5,197 nt of DNA from an uncultured Campylobacter sp. (lineage in GTDB: Bacteria; Campylobacterota; Campylobacteria; Campylobacterales; Campylobacteraceae), in assembly GCF_938031315.1 (NCBI RefSeq), contig NZ_CALHHT010000371.1:1-5197 (forward strand). Reading direction: 5' to 3'. A program made the position numbers and the translations under genes. The notes under the pieces are model-generated. The model made no database searches. It was not told where the DNA came from and was given only the letters and a program-made list of their open reading frames with translations. Positions within the stretch are counted from its first letter, which is position 1. Every line of letters begins with the position of its first letter. Shown one piece after another: positions 1 to 5,061 of this stretch.

Positions 1-1
1 A

Positions 2-55
2 AGCCTGGAGAATAATCCGCTCGAAGAGCTATTTAAGATGCGACAAAGGGATTGA
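2..55 (+). CDS. C-terminal end of upstream gene, probably the Mla-type ABC transporter ATPase (partial)
   Basis: Seventeen codons enter from the left edge and end at TGA 53-55, reading SLENNPLEELFKMRQRD. The fragment is too short to identify by itself. Its hydrophilic, charged tail and its place before an MCE protein gene fit the ATPase (MlaF-like) that precedes mlaD in Mla-type clusters. In Campylobacter jejuni I recall the same set as iamB (permease), iamA (ATPase), an MCE protein and a lipoprotein. The reading frame is seen; the identity is inference from context. A long gap, not a tight junction, separates it from the MCE gene. It could instead be any other gene that happens to end here. 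Confidence 0.5.
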   Translation, partial: SLENNPLEELFKMRQRD

Positions 56-190
56 GCTTCGGAATTTACCGAGCCGAAATACGCATCGCGGCGAGTAAAA
101 TTTAGATAGGTAGGAGCTGAAATTTTAAAATAGCAGCGGAAGAATTTTAAATTTTAAACCTAGCGAGGAATTCCGGGCTCCGCAGGGCTT

Positions 191-238
191 AAATTTTAAA
201 ATTTAGACCTTAGCGGCTCAATCAAAATTTTAAAATTT
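191..238. repeat. Two exact copies of 14-nt palindrome AAATTTTAAAATTT
   Basis: AAATTTTAAAATTT is its own reverse complement. It occurs exactly at 191-204 and 225-238 here, and again at 4686-4699 and 4986-4999 near the other end of the window. All four exact copies I found are intergenic, although shorter parts of the string also occur inside genes (for example near 4310). It may be a protein-binding site, a structural element or a by-product of base composition. Confidence 0.7.
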
Positions 239-331
239 AGGCGGGTCGTATTTAAGGGCGCATTTATTGGATAGCGCTTTTAAATTTTGAAATTTTAACG
301 AGCAAGCGGCGTTAAATTTAAACCGGGGCGG

Positions 332-348
332 TAAAATTTTACGCTAAA
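332..348 (+). repeat. 17-nt dispersed repeat TAAAATTTTACGCTAAA, copy 1
   Basis: These 17 bases recur exactly at 3643-3659, in the gap after ddl. There they form the left half of a perfect inverted repeat. A 12-nt part, AAATTTTACGCT, also occurs at 501-512, just before the mlaD ribosome binding site. The shared ACGC edge marks this as more specific than plain A/T richness. Confidence 0.7.
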
Positions 349-363
349 ATACGGCGCGGCGAT

Positions 364-381
364 ATTTTGAAATTTCAAAAT
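364..381. repeat. 18-nt perfect palindrome
   Basis: ATTTTGAAATTTCAAAAT equals its own reverse complement over all 18 bases with no spacer. The symmetry is typical of a site for a dimeric DNA-binding protein, but no regulator is indicated by the sequence. In a gap so rich in A and T, part of the symmetry may be chance. Confidence 0.6.
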
Positions 382-385
382 GCAC

Positions 386-473
386 GCTAAGCTTTAAAAT
401 TTAAACTCAGATGATTCTGCAAATTTTGCGGCTATCTGAGAAAGTGCTAAGTTTTAAAATTTAAGCCCAAATG
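386..473 (+). repeat. Imperfect direct repeat with 60-nt period (386-413 and 446-473)
   Basis: Two 28-nt units begin with GCTAAG and end with ATG. They match at 24 of 28 positions, with differences at unit positions 7, 20, 22 and 25. Their starts are exactly 60 nt apart. The hairpin at 406-440 begins at the right end of the first unit. This looks like an old local duplication within the gap. Confidence 0.6.
406..440 (+). repeat. Stem-loop, outer arms CTCAGAT / ATCTGAG
   Basis: A perfect 7-bp outer stem (406-412 with 434-440) encloses an internal loop and a second 7-bp stem (417-423 with 425-431, including one G-U pair). The top of the inner stem would open to give a real loop. No T-run follows, so it is not a standard intrinsic terminator. 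It would lie in the leader of mlaD if transcription comes from upstream. Confidence 0.5.
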
Positions 474-520
474 GCTATTTTAAGGCATATCGCAGGGCTT
501 AAATTTTACGCTCTGAAATT

Positions 521-525
521 AGGAG
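521..525 (+). promoter_or_regulatory. Ribosome binding site AGGAG that fixes the TTG start of mlaD
   Basis: AGGAG lies 6 nt before TTG 532-534. No ATG in frame follows at a similar distance from a Shine-Dalgarno sequence until after the membrane segment has begun, so the site supports the non-ATG start. Confidence 0.75.
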
Positions 526-531
526 AAAAGA

Positions 532-1461
532 TTGGAAAATAGAACTTCATACACGATAGTAGGCGCATTTGTTATGATTTGCGTCGCGGCTCTTACGGCA
601 TTTATGTGGTGGATGCTTACAAAGACCGACCGCAGCGAGAGCTACCGCTCCTACTATATCCACACAAAAGAGCTTCCCGTAGGCATTAAGGAGAATTCCG
701 AGGTTAAATTTATCGGCGTAAATGCGGGCATCATCAAAAGCATCGACTTTGCCGATATCGAAAATGCGATCATCGAGATTGAAATTTCGGTAAAAAGCAA
801 ACTGCCGATCTCGCAAGATAGCGTCGCCAAGGTAGAATCTCAAGGCATAAGCGGAATCGCGTTTATAAATATCACGAAAGGAAGCGGCAAGCTTTTTCCG
901 CCGAATGATAAAAAGCCGATAATTGCGCTGGATAAAACGCTTCTTGATAAAATCGGCTCTAAAGCTGAAGTCATCACCGATAGCGTGAGTGAGATGATCT
1001 TTAAGATTAACGGGCTGTTGTCTAAGCAAAATACCGATAAAGTGGATAGAATTCTATCTTCGATGGATAAATTTAGCGCTGAGCTAAGTGATGAGAAAAA
1101 ATTCCAAAGCCTAGACGCACTGCTTGCTAACGTAAATACTCTCATAGCAAATTTAAACGAGCGCGAGAAGGAGCTAGACGCGCTGCTAGATAATCTAAAC
1201 GCCTTTGCCGTGAGTGCTGCCAATCTATCGAATTCACTGGATAAAACCACAGGCATCATCACTAAGCGTATCGATCGCGGCGAGTACAATCTAAAAGCGA
1301 TCTTGGATCCTACGCTTGAGGAGGCAAAAAACACTCTTCGCGAGCTAAAAAAATCGCTTAGAGAATTCCAAGGTGCGATGTTTAGGCTAGAGGACAATCC
1401 TTACGATTTCTTTTTCAAAGACACTTCTAAAGGCGCGGATCGCGACGATAAAAAGGAATAA
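532..1461 (+). CDS. mlaD: MlaD-like MCE-domain protein of a phospholipid ABC transporter
   Basis: This is a 309-residue inner-membrane-anchored periplasmic protein of the MCE family. Such proteins form a ring that receives phospholipid from the MlaE/MlaF-type permease-ATPase for transport between the inner and outer membranes. Residues about 8-29 are a single hydrophobic membrane segment. The MCE domain spans about 38-118 and includes the VKFIGVNAGIIKSIDF stretch (58-73). Residues about 140-283 are long amphipathic helices, and the protein ends with a NPYDFFF motif and a charged tail. This layout is that of one-MCE-domain MlaD/Ttg2C proteins with an extended helical C-terminus. It starts at TTG with AGGAG 6 nt upstream. 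The lipoprotein gene follows 2 nt after the stop. In C. jejuni I recall the equivalent as the gene after iamA. The family is firm; the exact lipid and direction of transport are not shown by the sequence. Confidence 0.88.
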   Translation: MENRTSYTIVGAFVMICVAALTAFMWWMLTKTDRSESYRSYYIHTKELPVGIKENSEVKFIGVNAGIIKSIDFADIENAIIEIEISVKSKLPISQDSVAKVESQGISGIAFINITKGSGKLFPPNDKKPIIALDKTLLDKIGSKAEVITDSVSEMIFKINGLLSKQNTDKVDRILSSMDKFSAELSDEKKFQSLDALLANVNTLIANLNEREKELDALLDNLNAFAVSAANLSNSLDKTTGIITKRIDRGEYNLKAILDPTLEEAKNTLRELKKSLREFQGAMFRLEDNPYDFFFKDTSKGADRDDKKE

Positions 1462-1463
1462 AG

Positions 1464-2027
1464 ATGAAAAATTTTATAAAGTTTACGCTTGCTGCGACGC
1501 TAGCGGCGATATTTTTAGGCGGCTGCTTAGCCAAGCAGGCTAAGCCATACACCTACTACGAGCTGCGTTATGATCAAAAGCGCTGCGTAAATCCTAGCGG
1601 TGCGCGCAAAAATATCTTTATCGACACCATCACAGCGACCGATCTCGTCGATAGGCGGGATATTTTAATAGTGGATTTTAGAAACCGAACGCGGTTCGCA
1701 AGCGACGCCAAATTTATCACGATGCCTAGCGAGATGGTATATAAGGCGCTGCTTGATGCGGCATTTTCCACCTGCTCGCTAAATCCGATCTTTGTGCCAA
1801 AAGAGCGGGATTTGCGCCTAAAAACCAGTATCGTAGCGCTTCAGGTCAATAACGATCAAGCAACCGTCACGATGGGATATGAAATTTTGAATTCTTTAGA
1901 AAGCATAAAATCAGGCATCGTCACTAAGCGCGTTTTCGTGCCTGATCCTAGCTCGCAAAGCATTTATAATGCCCTAAATTTAGCGCTTAATGAGAGCATA
2001 AACGAAATTTTAAAGGCTCTTAGATGA
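1464..2027 (+). CDS. Outer-membrane auxiliary lipoprotein of the MCE/Mla transporter (PqiC/ABC_trans_aux type)
   Basis: This 187-residue lipoprotein has a signal peptide with basic residues K2 and K6, a hydrophobic core, and the lipobox LGGC giving lipidated Cys21. The residue after the cysteine is Leu, not Asp, which favours sorting to the outer membrane. After the signal come YELRY (32-36) and an alternating strand/helix pattern, with IFIDTITATDLVDRRDILIV at 51-70. This resembles the PqiC-like ABC-type transport auxiliary lipoproteins that accompany MCE proteins. It lies 2 nt after mlaD with AAGGA 6 nt before its ATG, so it belongs to the same transcript. It is the likely outer-membrane partner that receives or docks the MCE complex. 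Its stop overlaps the ruvA start (ATGA). Lipoprotein status is clear; family membership rests on context and general fold pattern and is less certain. Confidence 0.78.
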   Translation: MKNFIKFTLAATLAAIFLGGCLAKQAKPYTYYELRYDQKRCVNPSGARKNIFIDTITATDLVDRRDILIVDFRNRTRFASDAKFITMPSEMVYKALLDAAFSTCSLNPIFVPKERDLRLKTSIVALQVNNDQATVTMGYEILNSLESIKSGIVTKRVFVPDPSSQSIYNALNLALNESINEILKALR

Positions 2028-2578
2028 TAGCGGCGATCGAAGGAATTATCACGCGCAAGGAGCCCACTGCTTGCGTCATTAAATGTGCTAGCGGCGTAAG
2101 CTATGCTCTTTCATTGTCATTAAATACCTCCGCGAAGCTCACGCAGGGCAGGCTGACCGAGCTTGCGTGCGTACAAATTCTGCGCGAGGATGCCGATTTG
2201 CTGTATGGGTTTTTAGACGAGAGTGAAAAAAAGATGTTTGAAACCCTAATCAAGCTTAGCGGTGTAGGTGCAAGCACGGCGATGGCGGTTTGTTCGACGC
2301 TCGCTCCGCAGGATTTTGCGCGTTGCGTAGCTACGGGGGATGCTGCGACGCTAACTTCAGTTCCTGGTATCGGCCCAAAGACCGCTAGACGGATCATTGC
2401 CGAACTAGGCGATGCGAAGCTAATGGAATTCGGTCCTAGCGAGACTTATAAAAATGAAGCGGCGTCCGCGCTACAAAGCCTTGGATTTAAGCGCGATAAG
2501 ATCAATCAAATCTTAGCGGGCTGCAGCAGCACGAATACGTCAGATCTTGTCAAAGAGGCGTTAAAAAAATTAGCGTAG
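2024..2578 (+). CDS. ruvA: Holliday junction branch migration protein RuvA
   Basis: RuvA binds four-way DNA junctions as a tetramer and loads the RuvB motor during recombinational repair. All three domains are visible in 184 residues. The N-terminal beta-barrel (about 1-62) begins MIAAIEG and carries the acidic pin in LREDA, with Glu55 and Asp56 at the same numbers as in E. coli RuvA. Two helix-hairpin-helix motifs follow, LSGVG (78-82) and VPGIG (113-117). After a short linker, the C-terminal RuvB-contacting domain (about 144-184) holds ALQSLGF. It is shorter than the 203-residue E. coli protein, mainly in the linker. The ATG overlaps the lipoprotein stop by ATGA, with AAAGG 7 nt upstream inside the preceding gene, which points to coupled translation. 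ddl follows after 23 nt. No ruvB or ruvC is in the window, as expected for Campylobacter, where ruv genes are scattered. Confidence 0.96.
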   Translation: MIAAIEGIITRKEPTACVIKCASGVSYALSLSLNTSAKLTQGRLTELACVQILREDADLLYGFLDESEKKMFETLIKLSGVGASTAMAVCSTLAPQDFARCVATGDAATLTSVPGIGPKTARRIIAELGDAKLMEFGPSETYKNEAASALQSLGFKRDKINQILAGCSSTNTSDLVKEALKKLA

Positions 2579-2601
2579 AAAATAAAATTTGAAGGAAAAC
2601 A

Positions 2602-3633
2602 ATGAAATTTGGCATAGTTTTTGGAGCTCAAAGCTACGAGCACGAAGTAAGTATCATCTCGGCAATTGCCGTTAAAAATGCCTTAAAAGGCTTGGACTTG
2701 GAGTTTGTATTTTGCGATAAAAATCGTAAATTTTACCGCATTGAGGATAAAAATATGCGCGCGGCATATTTTAAGCAGGGCGGCTATGCTAAAGCAAAAG
2801 AGCTTAGTATCGGTGCGGGCGGATTTTTTGAGAGCGGAATGTTTAGCAAAAGCATGCTAGAAGTCGGCACATATATCAATCTAATCCACGGCTGCGACGG
2901 CGAGGATGGCAAAATGGCGGCGCTATTTGAGTTTTTTGGCATCCCTTACATCGGGCCTCGCATCGAAGCTAGCGTGCTAAGCTATAATAAAATTTTAACC
3001 AAGCACCTAGCCGCAATCGCAAATGTAAAAACCCTGCCGTATGAGATCGTAAATCGTACTAGCCTGCCTAATTTTAATTTTCCGATCATCGTTAAGCCCG
3101 CTCATTTGGGCTCTAGCATCGGAATTTCGATAGCCAAGAACGAAAGCGAGTTTAGCTACGCGCTGGATCAGGCTTTTGAGCTGGACGACAGCGCGATCGT
3201 AGAGCCATACTGGGAAAACGTAAAGGAATTCAATCTCGCAGGCGCTAAAATAGACGGCAAAATCGTATTTTCAAACATCGAAGAGCCAAAAAAAGAGGGC
3301 TATTTAAATTTCGATCGTAAATATTTGGATTTTTCTCGTAGTGGCGCGATCGAGCCCGCTCGTCCTGGCGCTTTGCTAGAGGGCAAGATGAAAGACGCCT
3401 TTACGCGGCTTTATAACGCAGGATCATTCGATGGCGCGCTAATTCGCTGCGATTTTTTTGAAAAAGAGGGTGAAATTTATCTAAACGAGATAAATCCAAA
3501 CCCAGGCAGCCTCGCAAACTACCTATTTGATGATTTCTCCGAGGTTTTAGCAGCTCTTGCTTCGTCGCTGCCGCCGATGAGGCAGATCCCTGTAAGCTAC
3601 GAGCTGATCACCAAAATCACCGCTAATAAGTAG
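2602..3633 (+). CDS. ddl: D-alanine--D-alanine ligase
   Basis: This cytoplasmic ATP-grasp enzyme joins two D-alanines using ATP to make the dipeptide that MurF adds to peptidoglycan precursors. The 343-residue length and local sequence match the long Helicobacter/Campylobacter form (about 347 in H. pylori), not the 306-residue E. coli DdlB. SYEHEVSIISA near the start carries Glu15, the D-Ala-1 contact. SYNK (127-130) and IVKPAHLGSSIG (163-174) supply the ATP-binding Lys130 and Lys165 and the Ser loop. KYLDFS holds Tyr241, equivalent to E. coli Tyr216, which favours D-Ala-D-Ala over D-Ala-D-Lac. IRCDFF and LNEINPNPGS give Arg282, Asp284, Glu296 and Asn298 for Mg and substrate binding, and Ser303. 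All key residues are present. GAAGGA lies 5 nt before the ATG. A perfect inverted repeat follows at 3643-3676. Confidence 0.96.
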   Translation: MKFGIVFGAQSYEHEVSIISAIAVKNALKGLDLEFVFCDKNRKFYRIEDKNMRAAYFKQGGYAKAKELSIGAGGFFESGMFSKSMLEVGTYINLIHGCDGEDGKMAALFEFFGIPYIGPRIEASVLSYNKILTKHLAAIANVKTLPYEIVNRTSLPNFNFPIIVKPAHLGSSIGISIAKNESEFSYALDQAFELDDSAIVEPYWENVKEFNLAGAKIDGKIVFSNIEEPKKEGYLNFDRKYLDFSRSGAIEPARPGALLEGKMKDAFTRLYNAGSFDGALIRCDFFEKEGEIYLNEINPNPGSLANYLFDDFSEVLAALASSLPPMRQIPVSYELITKITANK

Positions 3634-3642
3634 CCAATCGTT

Positions 3643-3676
3643 TAAAATTTTACGCTAAATTTTGCGTAAAATTTTA
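3643..3676. terminator. Perfect 13-bp inverted repeat after ddl; possible weak terminator or repeat element
   Basis: TAAAATTTTACGC (3643-3655) and GCGTAAAATTTTA (3664-3676) are exact reverse complements around an 8-nt loop. The stem has four strong pairs at its tip and T-rich sequence in its right arm, but no T-run beyond it. It could end or attenuate transcription in either direction. The left arm and part of the loop are an exact 17-nt copy of 332-348, so it may instead be one member of a dispersed repeat family. Confidence 0.5.
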
Positions 3677-3693
3677 CCCCAAAAGGTCAAGCC

Positions 3694-3912
3694 ATGATAA
3701 ATCAAGACGAAATTTACACCGCTACCGAGATCGTGCGCAACTTCAGCACCGTTTTAAACAAGATCAAAAACCAAGAGATTAAAAAAGCCTTGATCGTCAA
3801 AAACAACAAATTTGAAGCCGTGATGATCAGTATGAGCGAGTTTGAGCGGCTCGAAAAGGCAGTCGAGCTACTCAAGGCCGTTTACGCCAAAAGGAGCGGC
3901 GGTGGCGAGTAA
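3694..3912 (+). CDS. Small Phd/YefM-like antitoxin-family protein without a visible toxin
   Basis: This 72-residue protein has the Phd/YefM fold pattern. An N-terminal TATEIVRNFSTVLNKI segment (9-24) matches the region that forms the first strand and helix. VKNNKFEAVMISMSEFERL (35-53) matches the strand pair and the start of the helix that ends the DNA-binding core. The C-terminal helix is short and ends in KRSGGGE, so the usual toxin-wrapping tail is small. AAAAGG lies 7 nt before the ATG. The downstream gene overlaps by 11 nt but is an alpha/beta-hydrolase, not a RelE/Doc/PIN toxin. In Phd/YefM systems the antitoxin normally precedes the toxin, so this is an orphan antitoxin or a transcription-regulator derivative. 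I recall a small gene at this place in other Campylobacter ddl regions, which would argue for a conserved non-TA role. The family is fairly sure; the function is unknown. Confidence 0.75.
   Translation: MINQDEIYTATEIVRNFSTVLNKIKNQEIKKALIVKNNKFEAVMISMSEFERLEKAVELLKAVYAKRSGGGE
3891..3896 (+). promoter_or_regulatory. Ribosome binding site AAGGAG that fixes the GTG start of the hydrolase
   Basis: AAGGAG sits inside the end of the antitoxin-like gene and ends 5 nt before GTG 3902-3904. The longer frame opens at TTG 3842, but that start has no Shine-Dalgarno sequence and would add 20 residues unlike a hydrolase N-terminus. Confidence 0.8.
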
Positions 3913-4633
3913 GGAGCTCGTCTGCGGCGGCGAAAGCTACAAAATCAGCTACGAAATTTCAAACCTGCAGCGTGCCGAATATATTTTGGTGCTGCACGGC
4001 TGGGGTGCAAACAAAGCGCTTATGTCTAGAGTTTTTGCGGACAAATTCCGCCGTTACGCGTTAGTGTGCGTCGATCTGCCGGGATTCGGCGCCAGCTCGC
4101 AGCCCTCGCGCGCCCTTGGCAGCGAGGATTACGCGGAGATTATGCGCGCCTTTATCGCGGCTTTCGGCAAGCAGCCCGCGGCGATCATGGGGCACAGCTT
4201 CGGCGGCAAGATCGCTGCATTGCTAGCTCCGCGCAATCTCATACTGCTAAGCAGCGCCGGTATCATCGAACCCAAGCCCTTTGCCGTGCGCGCTAAAATC
4301 GCGATTTTTAAAATTTTAAAAAGACTTGGACTGGCGGGGCTTTGGCGCGCGTTTGCGAGCAAGGATGCCGCAGGTATGAGCAAGACGATGTATGAGACGC
4401 TAAAAAACGTCGTAAATGAGGACTTCCGCGACATTTTTTCCGCGCTAAGCCCGCAAAATACGCTCATCTTTTGGGGTAAGGACGATCGCGCCACTAGCCT
4501 AAAAAGCGGCGAGCTGATCCATTCGCTCGTCAAAAACAGCAAATTTTATCCGCTGGCTGGGGATCACTTTTTCTTTTTGCAGAGCGCGGAATTTATCGGC
4601 GAGCAGATCGAAAAGGAGCTTAGCGGCAGCTAA
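3902..4633 (+). CDS. Alpha/beta-hydrolase fold protein
   Basis: From GTG 3902 this gives 243 residues, probably cytoplasmic since no signal peptide is seen. The alpha/beta-hydrolase landmarks occur in order. HGWG (32-35) forms the oxyanion region. VDLPGFGASSQ follows strand 4. The nucleophile elbow GHSFGG has Ser99, WGKDDR supplies the acid (most likely Asp195), and GDHFFF supplies His222. The catalytic triad is therefore complete. The lid region (about 125-180) is rich in Ala, Lys and Leu. Substrate cannot be told: esterase, lipase and C-C hydrolase families share these motifs. It overlaps the antitoxin-like gene by 11 nt and is probably translated with it. In C. jejuni I recall a hydrolase between ddl and murF, so a link to envelope metabolism is possible but unproven. 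No murF appears in the next 564 nt here. Confidence 0.9.
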   Translation: MASKELVCGGESYKISYEISNLQRAEYILVLHGWGANKALMSRVFADKFRRYALVCVDLPGFGASSQPSRALGSEDYAEIMRAFIAAFGKQPAAIMGHSFGGKIAALLAPRNLILLSSAGIIEPKPFAVRAKIAIFKILKRLGLAGLWRAFASKDAAGMSKTMYETLKNVVNEDFRDIFSALSPQNTLIFWGKDDRATSLKSGELIHSLVKNSKFYPLAGDHFFFLQSAEFIGEQIEKELSGS

Positions 4634-4642
4634 ATTTAACGG

Positions 4643-4659
4643 TTTAGTGCTGCACTAAA
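4643..4659 (+). terminator. Hairpin just after the hydrolase, possible transcription terminator
   Basis: TTTAGTGC and GCACTAAA are exact inverted arms around a single T, so as RNA they form a 7-bp stem with a CTG loop, 10 nt after the hydrolase stop. The bases beyond it are TTTAAAAC, not a proper T-run, so termination would be weak or need Rho. A second larger inverted repeat (4671-4733) follows and could share the job. Confidence 0.4.
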
Positions 4660-4670
4660 TTTAAAACAAG

Positions 4671-4733
4671 ACGCGATTTTGTATAAAATTTTAAAATTTA
4701 GCCGCGAAATTTTAGCGCCGCTAAAAATCGCGT
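4671..4733. repeat. Nested inverted repeats downstream of the hydrolase
   Basis: ACGCGATTTT (4671-4680) is the exact reverse complement of AAAATCGCGT (4724-4733). Allowing one G-U pair the stem extends outward by several A-T pairs. Inside it are an exact AAATTTTAAAATTT palindrome (4686-4699) and a second inverted repeat, TTTTAGCG / CGCTAAAA (4710-4717 and 4719-4726), whose right arm overlaps the outer one, so the two stems would compete. Confidence 0.55.
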
Positions 4734-4848
4734 TTTAGATACAAAAACAGATCGTGCGAAAAGCGAGGTGGCAGCGAGTACATTTTAAAAAGCGTTTCAA
4801 TGTGGCGCTTTGATACGGCTCACCCCGCGTTATAAAATTTTGCAATCT

Positions 4849-4870
4849 GTTTGCGCCAAAGATCGCAAAC
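4849..4870. repeat. 7-bp inverted repeat GTTTGCG / CGCAAAC
   Basis: The arms 4849-4855 and 4864-4870 are perfect reverse complements around an 8-nt loop CCAAAGAT. It is one of several stems packed into this gap and has no flanking T-run. Confidence 0.45.
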
Positions 4871-4936
4871 CGAAGCGTAAATTTAAATATAAAAGCCGCG
4901 CGTATGCGTTTAAATTTAGCGGCGCAAAATCCGCTC

Positions 4937-4968
4937 TTTGGGCGCGTAGTACAAAACGCAAGCCCAAA
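4937..4968. repeat. Strong 11-bp stem-loop with a two-base bulge
   Basis: TTTGGGC (4937-4943) pairs with GCCCAAA (4962-4968). Directly inside, GCGT (4944-4947) pairs with ACGC (4956-4959), leaving a two-A bulge (4960-4961) and an 8-nt loop AGTACAAA. It looks like the most stable predicted hairpin in the window. Neither strand has a proper T-run after it, so a structured RNA or repeat remnant is as likely as a terminator. Confidence 0.55.
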
Positions 4969-4980
4969 TTACAGCGTGTC

Positions 4981-5005
4981 GCGTTAAATTTTAAAATTTT
5001 AACGC
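4981..5005. repeat. Palindromic AT-rich repeat with GCGTTAAA / TTTAACGC edges
   Basis: Perfect 8-bp arms (4981-4988 and 4998-5005) flank TTTTAAAAT, so the element contains the exact palindrome AAATTTTAAAATTT (4986-4999). GCGTTAAATTT also occurs at 309-319 in the gap before mlaD. The layout, an AT-rich core with GC-rich outer edges, resembles the repeat after ddl. Confidence 0.6.
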
Positions 5006-5016
5006 CGTAGTGGGTC

Positions 5017-5061
5017 GTTTCCGCTCTGTGTTTGCGGCAGCCGTACGAGACACAGCGAAAC
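5017..5061. repeat. Bulged 12-bp inverted repeat
   Basis: GTTTC (5017-5021), GCT (5023-5025) and GTGT (5028-5031) pair with GAAAC (5057-5061), AGC (5054-5056) and ACAC (5050-5053), leaving unpaired C and CT on the left side. The loop contains CGGCAGCCG, which can itself fold. A competing pairing joins TTTGCGG (5031-5037) with CCGCAAA (5072-5078). Confidence 0.4.

Larger units (their letters stand above)
56..531. other. 476-nt non-coding gap full of AT-rich palindromic repeats
   Basis: No reading frame of useful length with a ribosome binding site lies here. The gap holds many copies of AAATTTT/AAAATTT-type strings, including two exact 14-nt palindromes AAATTTTAAAATTT (191-204 and 225-238) and an 18-nt perfect palindrome (364-381). 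It also has an 18-nt exact direct repeat (181-198 = 491-508), an imperfect repeat with a 60-nt period (386-413 and 446-473), and a hairpin (406-440). A promoter for the downstream mlaD/lipoprotein/ruvA/ddl genes could sit here, but AT-rich -10-like strings are so common that I cannot choose one. No clear terminator follows the stop at 55. Confidence 0.75.

Noticed and set aside
58..78. Possible terminator TTCGG / CCGAA after the partial upstream gene
   Set aside because: The stem is only 5 bp with an 11-nt loop and no T-run follows.
181..508. CRISPR array in the repeat-rich gap
   Set aside because: Repeats are short, differ in sequence and spacing, and there are no regular unique spacers or cas genes.
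471..542. 23-codon frame from ATG 471 overlapping the start of mlaD
   Set aside because: There is no ribosome binding site before the ATG and the peptide is mostly translated repeat sequence.
3842..3901. Hydrolase starting 20 codons earlier at TTG 3842
   Set aside because: No ribosome binding site precedes it, the extra residues are a shadow of the antitoxin-like gene in another frame, and AAGGAG at 3891-3896 clearly serves GTG 3902.
4682..4689. Promoter -10 candidates such as TATAAAAT (also near 4831)
   Set aside because: Similar A/T strings occur throughout the gaps and no gene starts at a suitable distance, so they cannot be supported.
4810..5010. 66-codon + strand frame starting at TTG 4810
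   Set aside because: It has no Shine-Dalgarno sequence, is extremely rich in Lys and Arg, and its end (NFKIL) is a translation of the palindromic repeat.
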